Source: Atopsyche davidsoni (Eukaryota > Arthropoda > Insecta > Trichoptera > Hydrobiosidae). From it: a stretch of 64,000 bases of DNA. Shown here in pieces: positions 23,916 to 36,700 of this stretch. The notes beneath the pieces are model-generated. The model was given only the letters and a program-made list of their open reading frames with translations, was not told where the DNA came from and searched no databases. The first letter of the stretch is position 1; every line of letters starts with the position of its first letter. The DNA lies in contig JAILWY010000026.1 in assembly GCA_022113835.1 (NCBI GenBank), positions 516,001 through 580,000 of the forward strand, read 5' to 3'. Both the position numbers and the translations under genes were made by a program.

Positions 23916-26900
23916 GTGTGTGTGTGTGTATTTATGGAAGAGATCGAAATATTTGCATAGACAACATAATAGTAAGTGTGTGAAATTTATGTGTTTACAT
24001 TCATCGGAATTTAATATTCATTATGGATTATTAACCATATGGTTTTCAAGAGACATATTTTTCAAACATAATTTGTTCATATTTTTAGTATCTGCTTTAT
24101 CTTAAAAAAATACGTCAAGTGAGGAAAAAGTTCAACGCTTGGTCAAGTAGGAAAGATTTGCTTTGCCTTGAGATAAACGAATTTGTGAAAGCTGATATTT
24201 ATTACGCCAGTTTAAAAATAAAACAAATGAAGCGTTTCTGTCTATTTTTCAGTCATAAGAACTGTTATTTAGTTGGGTTCCAAGCTGGTTTTTATTAATA
24301 TCCATTACCAAATACCTTCTACACAGTTGACAAAATTAATCAAATTTGATAAAACCATTATGTATTAACTTCCAGTTAATCTTCCACTATTGAACGGGAT
24401 CAAATGTGTCATATTTATCACTGACAAAATTCCACCGAGTCATTTATTAGATATCTATTTATTACGGAAATCTTGCGAAATTCTTTCCGTTAAACTATGG
24501 TAATGGCGTTTCATTAAAAATGCAACCATACAAAATAATGTAAAACCTAAAATCAATATATTTCGCAAAATAACTAAAAAAATAAATACCAAAGTATCAT
24601 TTCCAATTCAAACAATGGGAGTTAGTGCGCCAGGCGCGGCGGACATTCCGTTGGCTTTCTTTCAATTCCCCAAGCTAAAAAGCAATGCTTAAATTAAATG
24701 AAAGCATTTATTTCGTAATATTTGGTATTAAATACGACTTTTATTGTAAAGAGAAAAATATATATATTTAATCTTAATCAAATATTTTATGAAATCACGA
24801 ACGGTAATTCTTATTTATTATGAAAGCTTTTTTCATAATACCTTAAACAATATTTTCAATGATACATTTAACACTCTCTGATTACTGCTTTAATAAAGAA
24901 TGCTTTATTCTAATCGAGTGTATTTTTGACGTAACCATTTAGACTGTAACAGCTATTTACAATGGCTACCTACAGCTGCGTTTATGTCATCGAATCACAG
25001 GTTGCGTCTGTAACTTCTGTGTGGCTTAAGAGCAAATTATAAGTTTTTCTAGTAATATCGATCAGTGAAATGGCATAATAAAATATAATGATCCTGTTGC
25101 GGCGCGGCCCGGCATACGCTCTGGCTTGGGAAACAATCATTACACGCGAGTCAGTGATATTTATTAGCACATTTCATAAATATAATTCATTTTACCATTC
25201 AACTATGACGACCTACATAAATATTGGCATTCAGTCTATGAAAGTGATTCAAATTGATCAATTTAAGTCGCATATTTTTGTTTCCCAATCTGTTCTAAGA
25301 TTTTTTTGTAATCGATTTACATAGTTTACGCCCTATTTTAATCGGTTATGAAAATTAATGTGACGTGAAAAAATTAGCCAACACTTAAACAGATTTAAAA
25401 CCTAAACGGCTTACAAAATCATGTACATATATCACTTAAATTATGACAGCTCTTCTGTTATATAAATTCATCATCAAAATCATCTTTTTTTTTTTATTTT
25501 TAAACAAAAAACTTAATTTTCTTAACATTAAATTACACCAAGTTTTCAATGACAAGCAAATATGCATTCTTATTTTAAAGTCTGTGTATAAATGTAGATT
25601 TTAAAAATAAAGCTAATGTTTTAATTACTCATGACAAATAATTTCGTTTAAGAGTTGTCTTCCGAATCAGGTCGGCGACGCTGAAGAGTTGATTCTGCTC
25701 GTGTGAAACCAAAGCGGTCTCAGAAATTGTCGGAAGCGTGGTTTATACTCTCTAATCAAAACGATGGAATTTTTGTTTTGATTTTACGGTTGATTTGAAT
25801 TCATAAAAATAATTTTTAACTATAGCAAATAAGATTATTGAACAGCATTCCAAGAATCGATATTTTTAAGATGAAATCTTTCGTGGTATTAGAATAAGAC
25901 GTTTCTAGAATCAGCACTCGCTAAACCTCGGATAAACCCGCAAACGGACCTGGAGAAAGTAAAGCGCAGGCCGTAAGACGTCTTTTTATTGGCAATTTGT
26001 TCCTCGCAAACGGCAACACGCTGCGTTCGTTTTTCCTTCTCACCCGATAGTTAAATTAGCGAAAGTACTGCGACAGACTGAACGTTTTGCAGCATTCCGG
26101 CCGCCTCTACGGCGACGTTAATTACCGCCTGACTTCCAGTGAGCGGCCTCTGAGATCTTAAACGCCAACTATCACAGATCACTTCTTAGGAATATTCATA
26201 CAATTTTCTACTGTTCTATTAAGTTCTAGAAAATTTTAACCGCCTCGTGGAGTAGTGGTGAGCACACTCGTTCGCGGACCGCGGATCTCCATGCTCGAAT
26301 CTGGGTGAAGCTATGAGTATTCCAGTTTTGTAAATTGCCATCGAGAAAAAAAAACCTTTTTACTGCAGATGGTATTTTTTCATATGCCATCGAACGTCGT
26401 CCACGTATCAACTGTCAAAACTGAATATAAAACATTCTATCGATGGCGTATTTAAGTATTCCCCTGGGTTCTTCACATTATCTATCTACTCCAAGCAGAA
26501 CTTTTTTTTAAAGCAAACTGATGTCGAAGACAAACTAAAAACAAATATAGAATAACTATAACCGCGTTTATATTTTAATAAAAAATAAAACATTATGGGA
26601 ACTAAATGCGAACCGCATTAATTAATAAAATTCACGTTTTTGAAGTATTTGAAAACGTTTTGGTTTGGTTTTTGAACAACTCATATTGATAAAAAAAAAC
26701 TATCATTTTCTCAATTACCCACCACTTTGTTTGTTTTTGCGGTCAAAAAAAATCAATCATGGACATTTTCTCTACAAAATAAAATTCACTATATCTTTGG
26801 TGGTATGAAACCATTAAGTATTGCGGGTTTGAGGAGGCTGATAGGGTAAACGTGAGTTAAAACGTGCGCACGTTAAAACCACGCAAGACAATATACATTG

Positions 26901-29900
26901 TATGTAATAAGAATTTTTGTATGAAATAAAGGAATCGAGCTCCGAAGGCGTGGGTTTGAATCGAATATAAGACACTTATTATTTAAAATAATGATAAACA
27001 TGCATCCTCACCTTTACGATGTGATGTATTATCACATAATACAATGTGCATATTTCACAATATCCTTAAGAAGAGTTAAAAGAGAGTGTGTGCCGAGTCC
27101 ACGCCAGGCGTGGGCTATCATTAAACTATATGTGGATGCAAAACTATTATATAAATGTTTGCGAAAATTTACATTATATATTTCGTTTAAGTAAATATCA
27201 GTTATAATAATACTCAACATTAAAATTTAATGTTTAATTACTATTCAAAGTTTAAAATTTGACTTTCAGATAATAAAAGATTTTATATCCATAATATGAC
27301 TAAGTACCTTAATTTTATTATAAATGTAACACTATTTTAATTATTTTCAAAAAATTAAATATCTGCGGCAAATCACCTACAGATAGATACAATAAAATAA
27401 AATTATAAGATAATTATTCAATCCAATACATGAGAAATCCACAACTGTGGGCTTAATAAGGTATGATAAGATATTTTGTATGATATCATCAATCATATAT
27501 GAGGGAGGAACACAAAAAATACGTACATAACGTACCAACGGAAAACTAAATTCTCACATCTGGTGAAATCAATGTTAAAATCGACTAATATCGTGTAACC
27601 AAACGGAAACGTGCAACAAAAGCACTAATATTTCAAGGACGTTAGGCTGAAGTACGAAAATGGTATTTTTACCGTTCAAAAACCTATTAACCTCAAATTG
27701 GAATGGTTTAGTAAAATCATATGATAGAATCAGACACATTAAAGAATACAGCTCTACTAAAATTCATTAAATAACGCATTAGCTTGTGCTGCTAATAATA
27801 CTTCCGACTAGGATATGCGCATTCTTCGGTTTGTTTTCAGATTTTTATATCAATTAACACGTGAAATTCTGAAGATCACAGCGGTTATAAAATAATCAAA
27901 TGCCTATATGAATGTTAATAGGTACATATTATATTATCTAAAAAATATTACCTACGAAATCTTATTTATTTACTCTCCATGTAATCTATCAAGAAATTAC
28001 TTTCGAAGAATAGAAAAAATACGCTTTTACTAACAGAATCACGTTCTATGAAAATATATGGTAGCAATATATTACGCTCATATTATTTGACACGTGATAA
28101 ATTATCAAAAATATTTTTTTTATCTGGATGTCTGTGAAGCTCTTCTTCACTTTCCAATACGCACGTGGAGTAGCTGCTTCTTGCTCTCAATAATAAATGG
28201 ATAGTGACATATATACGAATCCCATAATAACTGAGCATTAAAAAATATGTTTCGATGTTGGCCGTGAACTTTAATGTATCATTCTACGGTGAATATTATA
28301 AATATTAAAATTATGAGAATTTTTTTGCGCTTGTGTGGAAAAAAACGAGTCATTTATGTGTATAACTGAATTTTATTAATGCATAAGCACTGGATGCAAT
28401 CCAGTTCACACATAATTTGTTGCAATCTTCAATCAGCAGGCACATGCCACAAGCTGCGCGCTTTAGGGCTCATGCTAGTAATGAGCATCCTTGCAAGGCC
28501 TCAGTGCGCTGTCGGAAAACTGCTTATCAACTCTAAATAAAATAGTCATAAAATTTTACATGAAAACATTTACTATAGCAATTATGCAAATATAACTGTT
28601 TTATCCGGTCTCGTTAATAAAACATATCGAATTATAAAAACTAATATTATATCAGTGGCGTGTAGTCAATAAAAAAAATTCTTGCTCTAAAATATACGAA
28701 TTTCAGCAATTTTGTACTGTTGTACTTATAAACGCTAAAATTATATATAATGTACTCGTGGTGATATGTACAATAAATTAAGTAATTTTCGTGATTTACT
28801 AGGCTCATTTTTATTCAATGAGCAAAAGTGATTGCCTTGTTATTGGATTTATAGCACGCCACTGTTTTATATGTTTATATTAAAAACTTCACGTTTATGT
28901 TTGCTAAGTATGGTCAAAATAAGGCAATATTTGTAACCCGTCATTTGGCTAATAAGTCATTTGTTGTCAATTTAAAATGTTTTTATTTAAAAAAAAACTC
29001 AAGCAAAAAAATGCAGGGAAACTATTTAAATAAAAATAAACATTGTTTTTAAATATATCTTTTTGAAAATCTCTCATTTTCATTAGAACTACTGTATCCT
29101 TTTTAAAACATATCACGGTATTAAAATCGTTTACGTTTACATTTTTTTTAATTTTAACCGCTTCGTTTTAATCATCATTTATTTTAAATTACAAAAATAA
29201 AGGCACAAAAAACCTTAATAATGTGACTGCCTACAAAATATATTTCTTAGCTACTTTTTTTGTCCGATTTCTAAATTGCGTAAGGCCCTTACCAACAGCA
29301 CCGTATCCACCAGCACCTCCAATCCCTCCGCATGACGCTCGCTCCAGATCAATACCTATTTCACAGGCGACTTTCCGACATCGCCTGCTGATTTATGGGC
29401 TTTTTACGAACAACAAAAACGCAAGTTACTTCCTTCTTGTTGCGCAACGCCGGCCACATTCTCACCGAGTCATCCACCTACTAACTTACATACGTTGACA
29501 AGTGGTCGCAGCCCCAGGGGCGGCCCGTGAACACTTGCACACATCGACCAATATTAGATTTTAGCAAAATAACTATTTTATTCAATATAAAGATATCAAA
29601 AAAAATAATTTCAACCGATATTAACGTATATTAAAACTTTCAAAAAAATTATAAAAGTATTGCAAACGAATATATTTTAAGTACCCAGAATAAGGCGTTA
29701 CATAAATCAAATGTATATTTTTTAATGGACTTAAAAGAGATATGATTTATTGGCACCCTTGCGTCAGGGAAACGGTATTATATTGTATGCTTGATTATCA
29801 TAAATATTTAATCTTTAATTCGTTAAGCTCCTATTCTGTTAATATTCATATTATTATGAATACCGTTTTACTAATGACATTATAAATACTAAACTACTTT

Positions 29901-32900
29901 TTTTTTACATTTAAATATCATTCCCATTTCAAAACACATCGCACGTCCCTGCCCAATATACGCCGATAAGTCAAAAATCACTAGCACTAGGTGATAATTT
30001 TTCAATTTTTACGGTGGAACTATTAACACAGATCTGTGAAGTATTAAATTTACGAGAGACATTATCTAAGTTGCTGAGGAACGATCTTGCGTATTGTGTA
30101 ATATAACCAGCCGACCTAAATCAATGCAGTCACGCTAATTTATTATTAAAACTATTTTATTTGAAATTACGCACGTCCAAATTTGCCATTCATACTTATC
30201 TGACTTTAATTTATAAATTGTATTTTATGACAACGATTCGATTCGAAGACTATTAAAATCTTGACATAAGGTTTCGGATCGAATGGAGAATAAAACCCAT
30301 TCAAATATTCGTAAAAATTATTTATTTTTATTTTATTTAGTAGGTGGCTGCAAGGATAATCGTGTGCAACTTGAATATTTTTATAAATCTGGAAATCATA
30401 AAAGTACGAGTATACTTCGGGGACGATTGTTCCGTAAATATATTTGGTTCTGTTTTAACTATTATTAATTCAGTCTATTTTATACTTCAAAGCCTTATCT
30501 GTTTAATTTATTTCATTGTGCAAAAAAGTATTCATCAAATATGGCTAGTTTCTAGTAACTCTCTAAAAGTTTAATTTGTTTTTTTAAGTATCAAGTAGGC
30601 ATGTTCAATATGATTGGTTCTTTTTTTTTCAATAAACACTGTGTTTATGGTTGATGTTTTTTTAATAATCAAAAATATGTGTATAGGCAATCAAAAATAT
30701 GGTTTTATCTGAAGAGAGTCCATCACTTTCTTTAATTTTCAACATAGACGTAGACATTTCTAACTAATTAAAATACTTGTTACTTTTGTGATACTATTTA
30801 AATCTCCGAAGAATAATTAGTTTCACAATTTATCGAATTTGAATATTGATACGCGTTTCATCTTCTAATGAGATACAAGCAAACAAACACCTGTAAAATA
30901 TCTTGACATTATTTTGTAAGTACTGAAGCTTTTGAACGTAATCTCAAGATGTGAATGATATCCAAGATGGTTATACATAAGGACGTGTATAATTGATGAA
31001 TTAAGTATTCATTTTCGTTTTAAAGAGTTGACGTTATAATAATAGAAGTCGAGAAGTGGAAGCGTCAATACATTCTTACGTGTATCGTTCTGCAGGGGAT
31101 TAAAAAAACCACGTCACTCTTCCGAATAAAAAAACATGCTTGTAATCAGCTTCATGTAAAAATTACACCAAATTTAGCTTGTTATTGCTACTTATTTTCT
31201 AAAGTTTAAAATTAAAAGTTCTAAAAAATTTCTTAAAAAAAGTTCTTAAAAATCTAAAAGTTAAAATTTGCATCGTTTGTGACGGGAATGTTTACAGTTT
31301 TCTCAGTGTGTGCAATAAATCAGAATTTTTCATATGAATAATAAAATATATTGGAAAGTTGTTTTTTTTGACATAAACCAATTCATTCGCAATTTTACGT
31401 AGGTAATGTATTAGATTTAATGTATCAAATATAATATTAGAGATATTTCACTCTAACGAAATTTTGGTGTGATCATTATAATACGATTGATTGAATTGAC
31501 TTATAATCGAGTCGCCTTACCTTGGTTCGGAGACTGATCGTTCTTTCTATACTGGAACGGCAGAAAGATGGACGTCTGCGTCTGCTCTTCTCTTAGCACC
31601 TCCGGCAGTTGGTTTAACGACTGCACTTCACTGACACACAGGACCTTCTTTTCTACGCACTTGTCTGCGGATACTGTATTAAGCTCACTTTCTACATCAT
31701 CTTCGATAGATTTCGCAATAGACGAGTCACCAGCGGCATCATTGACATGTCTATCACCTGAAGCCTTCTTCAGAGTTGAACCTTCATATTTGAGAACGGC
31801 GGCACTGTATATCGGGTTCGCACAGTTCTCTACGGTTGAAACTTTGATCCAATATGAATCGACGTCTTTATTTGCATTTAAAACGAAGTCGGCTCTCTCT
31901 CCTCTTCCGAGCACGATCGAGGTCAAATCTTTAGGAACTACTGGATGTCCATCGAGAGTTATTAATTTAAGAGGGTGTCTGTCAATGCTGACGGTTATTG
32001 CACAGCCTTTAACCCCCCCAGCATGCGCCACCCGGAATCTGTACTTCTTTCCCGGAGTCACAGAGAACACCGATAGCGGAGCTGATAAAGAAGTTTCTTT
32101 GTCGGCATCGCTTTCTTTATTCACTCCCTTTCCGTTGATCAACACAGATTCAACTGACAAGGGAATCGTATCCAATATGCTTTGGATCGCAAAGCCATGG
32201 CTCCACTCCGATATCACCATAACGTGCTCGTTGATGTCAAAATCGTAAAGCTTCCTCTGCGGGTCGAATTTTTCAGCTTGTCTTACGATGAAAGCTCCGT
32301 ATAGTCCGTCGGAAGATTCCGCCCCAGAGTGGGCGTGATACAAGTGGGTGCCAGGAGCTGACGCTCTGAACTTGTACTGAAAGGTGGTGTAGCTCGGAAT
32401 GGGGCACTGCGTGATCATGGGGACCCCGTCCATGAAGGGCGTCTCGAGCTGAGGCTGCCCCCTCCAGTGCAGAGTGAGACCTTGGCCAGGCACTCTGTTC
32501 ACCACGTCGATGACCATAATGTCATTTTCGCAGACTTGGATGCTCGGGCCTGGGAGGAGACGATTGGCGGCGAGGATCCCTCTGGAGTGACCGTCTGCGC
32601 TGACGCAGTGGTCGTTTTGGCAATCGGAAGCGTTCCCTGGACAGCCTTTGCAAGACCTATTAATAGTAAAGAAAACTTACTTTAGAATCTTGTAATACGA
32701 TTAAGTGCTTTTAATTATTAATCAAATCAGCACATCGTGTGGTAATTAATTTATATGTATAACCAATACGTTTAATTTTACCACACTTACTCGTTTATAC
32801 CGTATAATGTGAAAATTCTTTTCTATTTCGACAAAGTACTTAATTTACGTAGTAAAGCGCGTTCCGCCATCGCTGAGCATCGCGAGGCAGCCGCTGCGTA

Positions 32901-33619
32901 ACATTTCATTTTGCAACTAAAGTAGCTAATGATATAAATAACAGAAGACTAACAAATGTCCATAGATAATATTTTCGTAGAAAACTCAACAACATTTGAA
33001 ATATTAATTTTATATAATGTTTAGACTAATCATTTAATAAAACAAATGTTTAAAAATCAATGTTTGAACAAGAAAATCACAATATAGATGAAAATAAAAG
33101 CAAAATTTACTGGTATTTATCACGATTGATCGATATACTCTTCTAAAAAATGTGATTGTCATCATGTATCACAATAAATTACCAAACGGTTTCAGCTACA
33201 TTAACTACAACATAAGAAAGGACTCATTAGAGAATATTTAGAGCATAGTAATATAAAAGAACCTAACGACTTCTGGTTACTTTTAGTTTGTTTCAACACT
33301 GAAACAAGCAATGCTAAGAAGCTGCTTACTCCGGCCTTGTAAAGGCATCAGTCATAACAGATGTAATTTTGTATTAGAGCGGCTGGAGCAACGGATGAGC
33401 CGGTGGTGTTGCTGCTGGCGAGGATGGTGTCGGGGACATCTGATGTCGCTGCCCGCTGGCGATACCGAAGAACTTCATACCCAGGGCAACTGTGTGACAG
33501 TCGTTTACTTCTCAATTACTTATAGACTAAACTACGTTCAAATAAATTCTTACAATTGTTAGAAACTTAATGACCAAAAATCCTGACACCTGAGAAAAGG
33601 AGATTCAAAAATACGTAAA

Positions 33620-33709
<90 letters not shown>

Positions 33710-36700
33710 AACAATACATAAATATGTGGTTCAACAATATACAAAAAGCATGTTTTATTTTGTATCGTGAAAAATAAGTATTAGTTACCTTAAAATAATA
33801 ATAAAAACATGTAATATTAAACCGCCATCAGTTGTCATTTTTAATTCTGGACAATTACAATAGCTCTAAAAAGATTACTTTGTTAAAAAAATTTGATATT
33901 TTTTGCTGCAGCACGTGTACACATCACATAAGCAAATTTAAAAAAAAAACCTTTTTGGTAGTGTTTTACTTCCGAAGCATTACCGTTATATAAAATTACA
34001 CATATTTTTGTAATACAACAAAACGGCAATAGACTGAGCATCGTTGCCTGATATAATGCGGTCGTCGACAAAACGTCCTGATCGATAACATATATGCAGC
34101 GATTGCAACGCCCAATACCGGAGACAGCTTTCACTCCCACATTACTGCAACTGAATATAAATAATAATGCGGGTTTTTTTTCGGTAGGTTATGGGTTCAA
34201 ATCCCGAGCGAAAGCTTGTCTGCTGCAGTCAATAAATAAATTACGAAAACGGCCGCACCGAGACCGGTAACGAGTGAACGCTCCTTTAGTTTCTTTTTTC
34301 ACTTTCGGTTACCCAAGCGCACCGAGCCTTCGCTGTGAGTCTGTGTGAATCATATATTACATTGAAAAAAAAAACCGGAAAACGCACACAACGCTCTTCA
34401 AAAAGCGCCGCTTGTTTTTTATGTGATTATAATGTTTTACTCCGTAATCTTTGATTAATTAAGTGTTATGAAAGTACATCAAGAACGAGCAGTGAGTCCA
34501 CGTCCTTCGGATTAGCGCCCCGCTGCTTTGACTCCGAGCAGCTTAGTGGTCAGATCAAGAAGGCATCACCACCATCATTTGTTACTATTTGACTAGTCAT
34601 CTTTCAGTTAAGATTTCAATCATAGCAGGGAATTTTCTTCATCATACACAATTGCAGAAAGTAAGAAAAACGACTTAATAATTATATTTCTATCGTTAGA
34701 TCACCGGTCTGTGATAAAGACAATGCCTTAGATATTGTGCATTCTTCTATCTATGGGGTGTTTTAGATTAAGCAACTGGTTTTTGGCCGAGAGGCCTTCT
34801 GTTCTATTCCCGCCCAGACTGGTAAATCCAAAACTAATAAAATAAGGCTCACGCCTGTATTTGTTGGTCGAGGACAAACTACGTGTGTTTCACAAGAATG
34901 TGATTTCGGTAAAAAATGTGTTCGCGGTTTTTTTCCAAAACAAAAGAAACAAGCAGGTATTCCAACGTTTTGCTTTTAATGCAACGTAAAAACTATTCAG
35001 TTTTCGGGTTTTCTTCGCACAAAGTGCACATTTCCAGAGATGAGTGCCGTGTATGCTTCCCGCTATGAGGCAGTGTTTTTTGTTCGCATCCTAAAGGACC
35101 AAAAACGTCACGCGTTCAGGCTGCAAAGTATATGAATAAGTCAAAGGCGTTTGTGACCAAGTGGGTGAACTGATATTTAGAAACAAAACACGTCAATGAC
35201 CTACCAGAAAGTGGTAAAACAAAAAAACGTCGTCGATAGCTAACCTATATTTGAAAAACCCACGTCTATCTTTGCGATCTGCACAAGAAAAACTGAAGCA
35301 AAAAGGACTAAATATATCTCTAGCTACAATAATAAGACTTTTAATGGAGATTAAGTTAAAATACCGAAGTACATTAAAGAAACCGCTTCTTTCAGAAAAC
35401 CACGTTAAAAAAAGAATGTCCTGGGCACATGAAAACAAAGACCGCTACCGGGACAAGATAATATTTTCTGACGAAGCTTCGTTTAAGGCAACAAGTATCT
35501 CACCTTGTGCTTGGTCAACTGCCGATAACAGACTGGTCGAAAAAACTGTTAAACATCCGGTAAAGGTGCATGTTTGGGGATGCTTCTCAAAACGTGGTTT
35601 TGGCAATTTGAACTTGTTTACCGGAACTTTGAATGCTGCAAGGATGAACCAAATATAACAGAAAGCATTATTATTATTTGATCCCAAGCCCAAGTGAATC
35701 ATGGATATTACAAGAAGATAATGACCCCAAACACCGAAGTCGCCTATGCAGCGCGTGGAAACAAGATAAAGGCATCGAGGTCTTGGATTGACCCTCACAA
35801 TATATTGACGCAAACCCAATTGAAAACGTTTGAGCGATGGTGAAACTTAAACTTTGAGGAAAAAAAATGCTATCTGCCGCCGAGCTTACTCGCAACTTAA
35901 AGGCCATATGGAGGTCATTATCCCGTGAATATGCAGAAAAATTAGTTGAAAGTATGCCTCGAAGATGCCTGGCTATTATGAACAACGGAGGAGACTTGAC
36001 ACTTTATTGATAATAAAGCATCTAAGTATGCATGATTAACTACGTGTTTTATTATTTTTCAATGCTAGACTTAATTTTTTTATAACTTATGCCAGTTACG
36101 CTCTTTTGTTACATACTGTATATTGGTTTTGCACGTCTCGATATAAATTGATTTAATATTTTAAGAGATACCAATTCGATCATGTCTAACTGATATCATA
36201 AAAAATAATGTTATTTATAATAACATGATATTTTTCTAGTTGTAAACTATAATACGTAACATTTTATGATTTTAAGTATAGTAAAAAAAAACTTTCAAAT
36301 ACGCGCTGTCGGGTTTTTATAAGTGTACAGCATGAATGTACACCTTTGACCAGACAACGGATTTCGTTTTCATTTCATTGATTTATGATTAATGAGCTGT
36401 AATCTCTCTCGGCGGTCCAAGACCTGATCACGATCTACGCAAGGCGCACAGATTTAGACAAGCGTCAATAAATTGGCAATCTTTTGAGAAAATTTTAAAT
36501 GATAAACGATCCACTCACCATGAAAGTTTGACTGTCCCTAATACCGAGAGTCATTAACGGATGCTTATTAGTGCATAAAAACTCGTGCGTAATCAACTTC
36601 GCACAATGTTGACTAAAAAGATCATTTGGATGGAACTACATTTGTCAAAAGAGAAAATTGTACTTAATTTTTAAACGATAGCTTAAATATTATTGACCAG

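Larger units (their letters stand above)
20265..31520 (-). other. MCORP-like gene, intron 3 (11.3 kb)
   Basis: No further exon is needed: exon 3 and exon 4 join in phase and in family register. The intron holds a TA/TG microsatellite (23.88 kb), a SINE-like relic (26.24 kb) and a hAT-like miniature element (28.65 kb). More GC-rich patches lie at 20,380-20,640, 24,620-24,665, 25,090-25,130, 25,915-26,160 and 29,260-29,530. The rest is AT-rich and I recognise nothing in it. Confidence 0.7.

Noticed and set aside
29515..29951. hAT-like element suggested by CAGGGGCGGCCCGTG on the left and GCACGTCCCTG on the right
   Set aside because: The ends match only in part, and the flanking eight bases (CGCAGCCC and CCCAATAT) are not a target duplication.
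31568..32248. 226-codon open frame on the plus strand
   Set aside because: It is exactly antisense to MCORP exon 3, whose minus-strand translation has clear laccase motifs. The plus-strand peptide has none.
33559..33744. Minus-strand frame with a Tyr-Ile repeat
   Set aside because: Translation of the AT microsatellite.
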